This document shows positions 1-8,434 of a DNA stretch of 17,537 nt, one piece after another. A model generated the notes under the pieces. That model was not told where the DNA came from. It was given only the letters and a program-made list of their open reading frames with translations, and did not search any database. This DNA is from Spongospora subterranea (Eukaryota > Endomyxa > Phytomyxea > Plasmodiophorida > Plasmodiophoridae): assembly GCA_900404475.1 (NCBI GenBank), contig OUQQ01000438.1, positions 1-17,537 of the forward strand. Direction: 5' to 3'. Made by a program: the position numbers and the translations under genes. Within the stretch, counting starts at the first letter, position 1, and every line of letters begins with the position of its first letter.

Positions 1-164
1 ATTGCAATTTTTTTTGTACAATTTTACCTTATCGGCTAACACATGGCGGGACAAAACCAAATCGAGAACCATATAATTTGTCTTATTCTGCTAATCCGCA
101 CTGAAACTGACCTCAACTGACATTGTCAAATTTCGAAGTCGTGTTAAAGTACCATAAAAATGCC
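1..164. other. Downstream flank, no gene seen
   Basis: AT-rich sequence downstream of the CG-1/bZIP gene. No open frame, repeat or RNA gene could be supported here. Confidence 0.5.
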
Positions 165-174
165 TTTATTTATT
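165..174 (-). promoter_or_regulatory. Tandem AATAAA poly(A) signals of the CG-1/bZIP gene
   Basis: On the minus strand two AATAAA hexamers (plus strand tttatt at 165-170 and 169-174) overlap or directly follow the TAA stop at 173-175. They are the expected cleavage/polyadenylation signals for the gene ending here, although they lie unusually close to the stop codon. Confidence 0.5.
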
Positions 175-2087
175 AAGTTTGGTATTGATTATTGCTAACA
201 AGTTCGGACTGTGATATAGCAAGTGCAAGCATTTCCACCGGAAACACATCCCGAATGTCTTTGATTAACTCAGAGTATCTGGATGAAAAAACGTACATTA
301 GCACCGGCATTTGAACCATTGCAATTGGTTATTAGAGTTAACCTCTTAATGTAATCATCAACCATCTTCTCAGATTCGCTGCATTCGTCAAGAATAGTTT
401 TGAGTTCGTTTCGCAGCCTAACGCTTTCCTCACGATTCGTAGTTAAACCACTTGCCTGGCTAGGGTGTATATGTAACTCGTTCTCCATTAGTGACGTCCA
501 TAAAGAACTCTGAACAACACGTAAAAAAAGTGTTTCATTATATACACAAGTGCAATCTTATATGCGAGGAAGAAGGAATTTCCGGAACAACAAAAACATT
601 TCTCACAGTCGGTCCAAAAATGAAGATTAAAAGTATTAGAAGTAAATTATGAATCGTGGTTAAGAAAAATTTCCGTACCTTATCGGCATTGAACCCCCAA
701 AGGGCGAACTGCGACTGTGATCCAGGCAATAATATTGATTTAACCATGGAAATTTGCTGAAGACTTTGGGACTTCCTGAACTCATTTTTGAGCCCGCGGA
801 ATCATAAAAACAATTGGGACGCTTACACATTCAAGTCTGTTTCAAACCAATCATCAAGCGCCGACAGCAGAGATGGGTCCCCAGGATTTCGAGCGAAATT
901 GCGAATCTCCTCAAAAGTTTTTGTTTCTGTGGATACACGATTATTAGACCTGAATACAGTGATACTGCTAACTCACCGTCATTTGGGAGCAGATCTTTTT
1001 TGATTTCTAGCTCAGATATTTGAACGGCTAAACTTTGTATTGATTGCTTTAACGCGTCAACGTACACCTACATTTATATGATCAAGGACCGCCATGATAT
1101 AAAACTGAATGCACCTTCTTTCTGTCACGAGATGCTCTCGCCTGGCCAGCTTTTCTAGTTGACGACGATGATGAAGATGGCTGTTGAGCAGGAATTTGAA
1201 ATTGCTAAATTTGAATCAGAAATAATGCTATGGATCAAGTATATATAAATTAACCTTGTTTGAATCATGGCTGGTAATATCATCGTAATGATATGGCACA
1301 GAGCGATTCGTCCTCAACGGAGGACTCAATACTTTATTATAGCTGGATGATTCGGGTCAGAGATGCATTGTCAACGATAAATAAACAGACCTACGCTTGC
1401 AATGGATCACTTATCTCTGACATCAACAGATTCGGCGTCGGATTCCTGAGGTCGTAAAAAATGCTAAGAGAGAAGCTACCGACGAAAGCAAAATTAATTA
1501 CCCATCGAGTTTATATTGCTGCAAATAATGGACCAAGACTATGTGTGGACGGTTTAACATCCTAGATTACGTAAACCGGTTAATGAAGCACATTATCAAC
1601 TCAGCGATGAGCTGAATACTAACCAATAGCCCCGACGATGAAACCCATCCCACGTCTCATGATGAGCATAACAGCAATTGATGACATCAACGCCGGCGAC
1701 TTTGAGCTTTTCATGATGCTCCTAAAACCGATGATTAATCCGTAGCCAATTAATTGGAAAGCGACAAAAACGACTTTGATATTTTTGCCATCTGGCTTTT
1801 TCTTCCATTCATGGCCATCTTGGCGCCATCTCCGTACCTAAATTATAACGCCATTTTAGATTAGAATATATATAGCAACAGTAGGGTTATCGGATCCCGA
1901 TAAACCTGCAAAAAAGGGAAGCAATGCTGACCTGGTTCTTATTGAATATCATGACGTTGCCACTAACAGGCGGTGATTGAGATGGGATCGGTAAACATTT
2001 AAACCCGTAACGCTGATAATTTTCCAGTAAATCCACCAATTCACTGTTGCGAAACCAGCGTTGGGCAGAAGTCGACCTGAGAAACAT
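173..2087 (-). CDS. CG-1 domain / bZIP fusion transcription factor (388 aa, 12 exons)
   Basis: Predicted nuclear DNA-binding regulator. Exons: 2087-1932, 1837-1775, 1721-1624, 1561-1502, 1445-1395, 1342-1255, 1204-1115, 1067-977, 926-827, 775-679, 509-343, 278-173, totalling 1167 nt = 389 codons. Residues 8-122 form a full CG-1 domain (RWFRNSELVDLLENYQRYGF at the start, then WRQDGHEWKKKPDGK, CCYAHHE and HIVLVHYL), the DNA-binding domain of CAMTA factors. Residues 182-187 are a Ser run. A bZIP follows: basic region around RASRDRKK (195-202), heptad Leu at 208, 215, 222 and 229. The remaining ~155 residues are helical-looking, with a Trp/Leu-rich core (FALWGFNADK, SSLWTSLMEN). The TIG, ankyrin and IQ parts of CAMTA proteins are absent. 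The start is the first ATG of the CG-1 exon, but a further upstream exon is possible. The intron 510-678 (169 nt) is the least certain. The frame is kept across the intron 1446-1501 that joins the two domains. The alternative is two adjacent genes, but only ~78 nt would separate them. Confidence 0.8.
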
Positions 2088-2631
2088 TGAATATGCTGAT
2101 TCTGTCAGACTGATTTTTGAGGAAATGCTTCAATATGTTGATCTGTCAGACTAATTTTTGAGGAAATAACTTCTTCACCATGTGACAACATATGGCTTTG
2201 ACGTTATACCTGATGATATCAATAGTAGACACTGCAAAGGGTGGCAGGCTTATAGCAGGTGATGCCACACCAGGCATGGAAGGTGACACAATGTTGTTTG
2301 CCATATAATCTTTTTCACTTCGAAGGTGTCAAAGCATTCTCAGGATGCTGATCCGATGAGGGGGCGGATGATGTATTAGATCATCGTGTCATATCGTTTT
2401 CCCGAAAGCGAGCAATAATAATTATGGCCCATTTCACTGCAGACGATGAGTGCCACTGACTACACACACAGCTGCTGTCTGCGTTGCGCCACCTTCTCAT
2501 AGGTACTCTGCAGTCACGCAATAAATGATCCACTGTCAACATTCGCTGACGAGCACTGTCAATGGAGCAAGTGATCGGTAACAATTGCGCCACTGACATG
2601 ACAGTCAGGTCCATGATATTTATGGGTTCCA
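2088..2631. other. Upstream flank of the CG-1/bZIP gene, no gene seen
   Basis: Apart from a short tandem duplication at 2091-2171, no coding exon or known element could be recognised. A minus-strand open frame at 2381-2632 has no domain-like pattern and is treated as chance. The stretch may hold the promoter of the minus-strand gene and/or the eroded left edge of the mobile-element region. Confidence 0.4.
2091..2171. repeat. Imperfect 41/42-bp tandem duplication next to the CG-1/bZIP start
   Basis: Two copies (2091-2132 and 2133-2171) share the cores tctgtcagac and atttttgaggaaat, with a few substitutions and one indel. The duplication begins four bases upstream of the proposed start codon, so it would lie in the 5' leader or promoter of the minus-strand gene. 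Confidence 0.7.
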
Positions 2632-2646
2632 TGATTTTGGTGTGTA
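2632..2646 (-). repeat. Inverted single copy of the minisatellite unit
   Basis: The 15 bases here are the reverse complement of the core tacacaccaaaatca of the array that starts about 70 bp downstream. Between them is an AT-rich stretch with the word gattaat repeated three times (2671-2711). Confidence 0.65.
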
Positions 2647-2716
2647 CAAATCAAACACACAACAATGCGAGATTAATCTTAGATTAATCAACACACCCCA
2701 ATTGGATTAATCAGCT

Positions 2717-2913
2717 CACACCAAAATCAGGAAACACACACCAAAATCAGGAAAATACACACCAAAATCAGGAAACACACACCAAAATCAGGAAAATACA
2801 CACCAAAATCAGGAAAATACACACCAAAATCAGGAAACACACACCAAAATCAGGAAAATACACACCAAAATCAGGAAACACACACCAAAATCAGGAAAAT
2901 ACACACCAAGCTT
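2717..2913 (+). repeat. 20/21-bp minisatellite, nine units
   Basis: Nine copies of a 16-bp core (caccaaaatcaggaaa) are separated by either caca (4 bp) or ataca (5 bp). The spacer order is A B A B B A B A B. The array ends in cacaccaagctt, and a degenerate copy (cacaccaagatcatg) lies near 2925-2940. It is neither a CRISPR nor a coding repeat, since the 20/21 alternation breaks frame. It sits just left of the copia remnant, and a diverged inverted copy of its end lies at 8731-8777. Confidence 0.9.
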
Positions 2914-2989
2914 ATTGCCATAAGTCACACCAAGATCATGAGCATAATATTCTCATGGGTATTCCTTTATACTACTCCTACTAGGTAGT

Positions 2990-3530
2990 GCGTCATTATG
3001 AATGCCAATGCTAATCCGTTGGAGAGCCTGATATTCCATGTTTATCGAGCCTTACTGCGAATGGTGGAGGATCCAAAAGATGTCAATGTGCACTGATCGA
3101 AGCCAAGACTGACTACAACTATTGGCCATTTGCAGTACAGTACTCTACGTACACGCTGAACCGACTACAAAAACGCGGCGAATCCAATGGAAAACCCCAT
3201 TTGTATTATGGATATGAATGTCAAGCCAAATGTTAAGCACTTGAGACCATTCGGGTTTACGGCATATGCACATATTGAGTCCACAATGAGAGATTCACTT
3301 CATTCAACATCATCAAAATGTAAGTTCTTAGGTTATGCACCATATCAAAAGGGATACATACATAGACCGTCGAACAGCACTTCAAGACGAGACGTGCAAT
3401 TCGACGAAGAGGCTATTTTGGAATTACATCAAGAGGGGTTTGGTCTAAAGGAAGATTCAGATCCACTGGCAATCATTGACGATCACGAATTCAAACTCCA
3501 TCACAATCTGACACAATTTCCGAGAACGTA
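2990..3530 (+). pseudogene. Copia integrase C-terminal region (broken)
   Basis: The frame at about 3080-3226 reads a typical copia integrase end (EAKTDYNYWPFAVQYSTYTL, NRLQKRGESNGK). After a frame change near 3187 it continues as HLRPFGFTAYAHI, KFLGYAPYQKGY and SRRDVQFDE, the characteristic copia integrase-to-RT linker. The DDE catalytic part lies upstream of the truncation and is missing. Confidence 0.85.
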
Positions 3531-4140
3531 CAAGGAGGCAAAGACGTGTCCAGACGCTCATCAATGGCATATAGCCGCAGAGAAAGAAATGGCATCGCAC
3601 AAAGAGAACAATACTTGGACTCGTCGACTGCCCACGAAAGGTGAAAAACGACAAAAGCCGATGGATATTGACCCAGAAAACGCCAAAGATGCTACACTCA
3701 CATACAAAGCCCGATTCGTTGCAAAAGGCTATTCCCAGAATTATGGAATCGAACATCGCTTCGCTTCTGGAAACTACACCAGAAGGACTTTACAACCGCG
3801 TACTTGAACGCAGCCTTTCTCACACCTATTTACATTGAACAACCGGAAGGGTTCGTCGAGCAGGGTGGCGGTACCATGACCTAGGACAAGGTTTGTTTAC
3901 TCGCCAAAGCCCTCTACGGTTTGAAACAAGCTGGACGTGCTTGGCAAAACACATTAATCTGACGTCATTGGCTTCGCAAAGCTACAAGCAATCGATGAAG
4001 GAACCATGCATTTGGTTTCAATGTCACAACAACCAACTCACCATGATAGGCATCTACGTCGACGACATACCCATCACTGGGACAACGAACTTGAATTCGA
4101 ACGCATTTCCACAAAACTTAGCAACAACTTCAAACTGAAG
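3530..4140 (+). pseudogene. Copia reverse transcriptase, N-terminal and palm part (broken)
   Basis: Recognisable copia RT blocks lie in different frames: YKARFVAKGYSQ (about 3701-3736), AYLNAAFLTPIYIEQPEGF (about 3801-3857), LAKALYGLKQAGRAWQ (about 3900-3947), and the catalytic MIGIYVDDIPITGT (about 4044-4085) with the YVDD box intact. At least two frame changes and several stops break it. The copia sequence reads to NNFKLK near 4138 before the insertion. Confidence 0.85.
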
Positions 4141-4253
4141 ACCCGATAGAAATTGGCTTCCAAGACATGAAGATACCTCAAACTACGTTTTAATGACTAT
4201 CTTGGACGATATCTCAGTCACCTACGCTACCAAACAATTTAAAGATCGAGCCC

Positions 4254-4398
4254 TAGCAATTTGCTTTGATTTGCAGCTTGATCAGGATAACTGATTTGCA
4301 TATCCTTCAGTGGTTTCTCGAGATATGAAATGTCTGGAGAAAGGATCGACGTGCGCGATAATTCAGTGATTGTTGAAAGTTTTGTGTCGATACCTGAT
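4254..4398 (+). repeat. 145-bp direct repeat, copy 1
   Basis: Starts tagcaatttgctttgatttg and ends gtgtcgatacctgat. It matches 4572-4716 with roughly ten substitutions and no length difference. It lies inside the nested insertion, and nothing coding was recognised in it. Confidence 0.85.
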
Positions 4399-4571
4399 TC
4401 CGGATTGGCTACTGAGTTCCAAAGGGTTCTTCGGTCTACGGAAGCAGGAAATGAACTTTAATTTCATCACTTGCGTGTCTGGAAGTTCATTAAGAGAGTG
4501 AATAAATTGCTTCAGCGTTCTTGTGAGGATTGAGTCGTAGTAAGGCATAATGAAAGGTAGCAGTTAGTCTT

Positions 4572-4716
4572 TAGCAATTTGCTTTGATTTGCAGCTTGAT
4601 CAGGATAATTGATTTGCATAGCCATCAGTGGTTTCTCGAGCTATGAAATGTCTTGAGAAAGGATCGACGTGCGAGATGATTCAGTGATTGCTGAAAGTCT
4701 TGTGTCGATACCTGAT
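4572..4716 (+). repeat. 145-bp direct repeat, copy 2
   Basis: Second copy of the repeat at 4254-4398, offset by 318 bp. The 173 bp between the copies have no recognised content, although the minus strand is open through 4363-4548. Confidence 0.85.
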
Positions 4717-4791
4717 CTTTTAAAACCAATAGCGGCTTGATGCTTAACCGATTGCAAGATGAAGTTTACTATCGGTTTGTCTCTGAACCTA

Positions 4792-5407
4792 GCCAACTCT
4801 TCTACAAATGTAAAAGCCTGAGGACTCAACTCCGTTTAAAGATCGTCGCTGCAGATAAGAACACTGGCCTAGTCGTTGTTGATAGTGTATTGTGTTGGAT
4901 ACCTATCAAGAATTGTAGTCAGAAGGATGGACCATTTAGTGGTGATCCAGGCTGGTGCCTCAATAATCGGTCTACTTGTTGTGCCCGGTTTGTGCAACTT
5001 GGGAAGGACATGAAATTTAGGAAGTCTGTCGAGAGGAACGTCTTCAAGATATTTATCCATCTGTTTAGTGCATTACTTGGCAAATTCGTCTTTGTGTTCG
5101 AAGAATTCTTCTTTCAAAAACTGGATAAGGATGTTCCACAGGTTAGTGCAGATGGGTTCATAAACGTCGTTGTTATTCAAATGAGCAAGTACTAGCTTAT
5201 TGTAGTCGGAAATGTCCATTGCGACTAGGCCAGTGTTCTTATCTGCAGCGACGACCTTTAAACGGAGTTGATTCCTCAGGCTTTGACATTTGTAGAAGAG
5301 TTGGCATCCACTAAACAGATGGATAAAGAGGCACCAGCCTGGATCACCACTAAATGGTCCATCCTTCTGACTACAATTCTTGATAAGTATCCAACACAAT
5401 ACACTAT
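4792..5407. repeat. Inverted-repeat (foldback) cluster
   Basis: Three blocks each have an inverted partner: 4792-4875 with 5222-5305 (84 bp, a few mismatches), 4882-4961 with 5328-5407 (80 bp, about one mismatch), and 5053-5069 with 5309-5325 (17 bp). The partners are not simply nested: the left arm is ordered block 1, 2, 3 and the right arm 1, 3, 2. Read in RT sense, a plus-sense copy of the RT (block 1 at left, blocks 3 and 2 at right) flanks a minus-sense copy. Confidence 0.85.
4869..5310 (-). pseudogene. Penelope-like reverse transcriptase fragment
   Basis: Reading on the minus strand from about 5310 to 4869, one frame with a single TAA near 5071 gives RLKVVAADKNTGLVAMDISD, then LPKFHVLPKLHKPGTTSRPI and IEAPAWITTKWS. 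The (F/Y)xxLPK(L/I)HKP...RPI pattern preceded by a DKN.G.V.MD block is typical of Penelope-like and related RTs, and not of copia. The N-terminal finger blocks are present, while the YADD-type active site lies beyond the fragment. Upstream and downstream pieces of the same RT occur in the opposite orientation on either side. Assignment to Penelope-like elements rests on remembered motifs and is moderate. Confidence 0.6.
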
Positions 5408-5541
5408 AAAGAACACCAATTGGGAAATCCTGTTGAATATAGGGTATTTAGTGTTTGTAAGAGAAGGATTTAGGGTACCAATTAAGAACCAGTTCTTTTG
5501 TGAAAGAGGGTACAGTCTGTAAGATGATGGACTCAGTTCTA

Positions 5542-6440
5542 TTGGAGAACTGAAGGAATTTCTTAGGAATCGAAGTCAGTTATACAGACAATGGCATAGT
5601 GCTGAACCAGCGCAAATATGCTGAACAAGTCGCAAAACAATTTGGCCAAGAGAATTGCAAGCCAACGATAACCCCAATGTCCAAATGCTAGGAACACGAT
5701 GACAAATATGAGATTCGACATGATGATCCTGTACGACAAGCGATTGGCTGTCTCATGTACTTGGCGAATGCAACACGCCTCGATATTGCCTTTGCAGTCA
5801 ACAATGTCAGCCGATACGTCACCAACCCGACCAAGGAATTATGGACAGCGATACAGCGCATTGTGAAGTATTTTGAGACGACATCACAAGTTGGATAACA
5901 TTATACGAAAGGCACTTTCACAATCAATGGCTGGGCTGACAGTGATTTCGCAAACGACACCGAAGGTCGTAAATCTACAACTGGCTGGATTTTCAAAATC
6001 GACACAAGCACGATATCGTGGAAGAGCAAGAAGCAACACGTCAGTCTCTTTATCTACAATAGAGGCGGAATATATGTCTGCATCAGACGCTACGAAAGAG
6101 GCGATATGGCTTCAAGACCTACTGGAAGAACTTAATTCAGACGAAAACTACAGCTCTACACCAAGATAATTAAGGCGCCATATTCCTGGAAAAGAATAAG
6201 ACAAACAAACCGCGAACCAAGCATATCGACATAAGACACCATTTTATTCGCGAGCAAACCGAGAAAGGTCGCCGTCTCGGCCAGAAAGGCCTCGCGGTCG
6301 CGTTCCAAGGACGTCAGGCGCTCAACGACAATGGCGATCGATATACGCTATTGCCCGACAAGCAACATGATTGCTGACCTGCTCACGAAGCCACTGCCCG
6401 ACCAGGGCATTTCGGCGACACCGACTCTCAGTCAAAAATA
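5542..6440 (+). pseudogene. Copia RT C-terminus and RNase H (broken)
   Basis: The copia frame resumes with GELKEFLGIEV and NQRKYAEQVAKQFGQ, then AIGCLMYLANATRLDIAFAV (about 5733-5792). Around 5875 a frame change is followed by RNase H blocks (GWADSDFANDTEGRKSTTGW, TISWKSKKQ, STIEAEYMSASDATKEAIWL), KPRTKHIDIRHHFIREQ (about 6210-6260) and NMIADLLTKPLP (about 6366-6401), the conserved end of copia RNase H. Several stops and frame changes are present. Confidence 0.88.
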
Positions 6441-6463
6441 TGGGATGTGTTAACGGATGGGAA

Positions 6464-6540
6464 TGTTGACATGTGCTACACACAATTAAGTGATCAGAGG
6501 TAGATTGGTGAAACACACCAGTTACACAACTGATTTATAA
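6464..6540 (+). repeat. Start of copia 3' LTR (truncated)
   Basis: A purine-rich stretch (cggatgggaa, 6454-6463) directly precedes tgttgacatgtgctacaca, about 60 bp after the RNase H end motif. This is where the polypurine tract and the TG-starting LTR of a copia element are expected. Transposase-like coding of another element is recognisable from 6543, so the LTR is probably cut short here. No 5' LTR is present to confirm the boundary. Confidence 0.45.
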
Positions 6541-6542
6541 AC

Positions 6543-8434
6543 GAATTTCCTGTCATGACGTGCGACTTTTCAGACGCCGAACGTATGGGCTTTGAACTTG
6601 CTCTGATTTTCTCAATTCCAGAAATTCAACCGGTCGAACTGGTTCTGCGTCGATCATTTCAAAAAAACCGCATACAGAATACATCCTGCGAAGCAATCAT
6701 TGTATAATCAAGTTCTTCAGCTCCTGGTAAACCAACCACTATCTGAGTTTCAGAGGCTAATGTAAAAGAACTCGAAGAAGAATATCCAAAACCTCTGAGG
6801 TGGCTTGAGTGGCACTTAGATTCAAAACGTACCACACACATATTTCCTGCAATGTCAGAAAACTTGAATTTCGGCTCTATGAGAAAGGACACAATGCCAA
6901 GGAGTCTTTAGGTTGAGATTTCCAAAGATTCGCACCATCTAGAAAGTTAACCATTGCACAATGTGTCGAGTGGTCGTATCAAAACGCTCCTCAGTTACAG
7001 GATGATTCCAAACTGGCGGAAGCTGGAATGCGACTAAGATATGTCAATCCCAGGACGTGGAATCACAAGTTTCACAACGATGGAAGACCACCAGATACAA
7101 CTTCCACACTTATCAAAACCCAAAAGTCTACTGGCCGACCAAAAGGCAGCAAGAACAAAGTTCCAAAGTTGGGAAAGGACCTTAGTTGGGCGGCATTTGC
7201 CATACCGTGCTCTTTTACATATCGCGAAATGACAGATACAAATACTTGTCCATTGGACACATCTCGAATGCTTTTGCACTTTATGCACAAATTCCAGCTG
7301 GTCGAGGTCCCTGAGCAAGAAATTTTGTTGAAATCATGGTTCAGATCCATTCAAGATGGAGAATACGGCAAAGCCAGGTATGATTGGCTGCGTTCAACTA
7401 GTTGTTCTATCGGCAATTGCCTCAACATCTACGGGTCAATAGAAGGATAAACCTGTCCCAAGACATCATTCGCCCGCCGAATCCGACGGAAAGAGATTCA
7501 TATTGCCGACAATCGTGTTCCGGTACAAACCGTAATTGATCGATTCCTCGACCATCCCATTAATGGTAGACATCAGCAACGCATAGCAAGCGAAACGGTG
7601 TCTAGCGTGCCTGAGACAGATCGACGACAACGAGACGAATGGATCGACCCCTCTGGTCAAGATGCTCAATCAGAACCTGTTTGGGAGTGCAGGGGCGAAA
7701 TATTAGTTCATCGCAATACGATAGAAACAGCTCCACTAATACTGGACGTTCAATGCGCCTTGGGTGCTTACAATATTATGGATGTGCCTAACGTTCTGTG
7801 ACAAAGAATATTTTCAAATAACTCACATTTTTGTGGAGCAATTTTTCTTGACAATTGCGCCCTGCATTATGATGGCTTGAAAACGACCAAACTGGGGTGG
7901 GGTCAACTAGATTTCCAACCTAAAGGATTCCATGTTTCCAGATGCTGGTACGTTAACAGCGACCCAGGAAGACTTGCAATGAAAACTGTTGAAGAGCGTC
8001 TTCAACACGACGCTGGTGATACTGAGTCTGACAACACCATGAAGGTTCTGAAAGGAAACTTGATGTCAGGCGACGATGATGTTGACCCATCCAGATTGTT
8101 ACCTAACCAGATAGGCTATGCAGATCCAGTCTCTTGCTCGAATGACATGGCTCTTTCGATAAAAAAGCCTGAAATTGTAAAAGACAATATCGCATCGGGA
8201 CTCAAGAATAATAGAGACTTGACATTTGAAAGGAGCCGACATCAATATCCCAAAGGACTTTCCATTCACAGCGTTTTGGCAAAAGGAATTACACCATCGT
8301 GCGTCGCATGCAATACCAGGTTCACCCGCGGTCAAAAGAGACTTGTTGCCAACCGCATTATCAACGCCGCAAAGAACTGGTCCCAATGCAGTTCAGTTCA
8401 TTTGACGGAAATATGCCTCTCCAAGGCAGGATGA
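6543..8434 (+). pseudogene. Decayed DNA-transposon gene: transposase C-terminus, AT-hook, cysteine-peptidase-like and zinc-finger parts
   Basis: Fragments in changing frames to 6916, then one frame (6917-8434, 506 codons) with internal stops at 7448 (TAA) and 7799 (TGA). Transposase-like blocks: VMTCDFSDAERMGFELA (about 6552), LLVNQPLSEFQRLM (about 6721), WLEWHLDSKRTTHIFPAM (about 6797), AKESL...DFQRFAPSRKLTIAQ (about 6900-6970). Next come NDGRPPDTT and TGRPKGSKNK, an AT-hook-like motif (about 7127-7157). Then a peptidase-like region: a Cys box TNTCPLDTSRML (about 7241-7276) and, past both stops, a His box NSHFCGAIFLDN...LHYDGL (about 7820-7880), the layout of ubiquitin-hydrolase/OTU-like peptidases. 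The end has CVAC...HLTEIC (about 8300-8416), a C-x2-C-x29-H-x4-C zinc-finger-like pattern. I recall similar transposase-AT-hook-peptidase genes in transposons of fungi and other eukaryotes, but the family name is uncertain. AATAAA occurs downstream near 8492. Confidence 0.65.

Larger units (their letters stand above)
4141..5540. mobile_element. 1.4-kb nested insertion with rearranged foreign reverse transcriptase pieces
   Basis: Copia RT coding stops matching near 4140 (a weak copia-like trace may run to about 4240) and resumes at about 5542 with GELKEFLGIEV. The DNA between is unrelated to the rest of the copia element. It carries a 145-bp direct repeat on the left and, on the right, pieces of a different RT in both orientations with inverted repeats of 84, 80 and 17 bp. 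The word aactgaag occurs at both junctions (ending 4140 and about 5555) and could be a target duplication or coincidence. Confidence 0.6.
2990..6540 (+). mobile_element. Decayed, 5'-truncated Ty1/copia retrotransposon
   Basis: Remnant of a copia-type element in the plus orientation. The order seen is end of integrase, reverse transcriptase, RNase H, a primer-site-like purine stretch and the first bases of a 3' LTR. This is the integrase-before-RT order that defines Ty1/copia. The 5' LTR, gag, protease and the N-terminal part of integrase are absent. The reading frame changes several times and contains many stops, so the element is dead. The RT is split by a 1.4-kb insertion (about 4141-5540). 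No second LTR was found upstream, so its age cannot be estimated from LTR divergence. Confidence 0.85.

Noticed and set aside
1395..1423. bZIP as a separate gene starting at ATG 1423
   Set aside because: Possible but less likely. The upstream CG-1 exon ends at a good donor and the frame runs through a 56-nt intron into this exon, leaving no room for a terminator and promoter between two genes.
1590..1723. CG-1 protein ending at a TGA after ...YWLVFSSSLS
   Set aside because: Splicing at the gttagt donor (1623) to the ctag acceptor (1562) restores the conserved CG-1 end, HIVLVHYL, so the stop is intronic.
2381..2632. Minus-strand 83-codon open frame
   Set aside because: It has no domain pattern, no link by splicing to neighbouring exons, and lies in the repeat-flanking DNA.
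2717..2913. CRISPR-like array
   Set aside because: The units are head to tail with only 4-5 bp of invariant spacer, there are no unique spacers, and the genome is eukaryotic.
4737..5195. Plus-strand 152-codon open frame as a gene
   Set aside because: It is a chance frame running through one plus-sense and one inverted RT piece, so it is a composite of foldback fragments.
2990..6540. Intact, active copia element
   Set aside because: There is no 5' LTR, gag or protease, the frames and stops are broken in every domain, and the RT is interrupted by an insertion.
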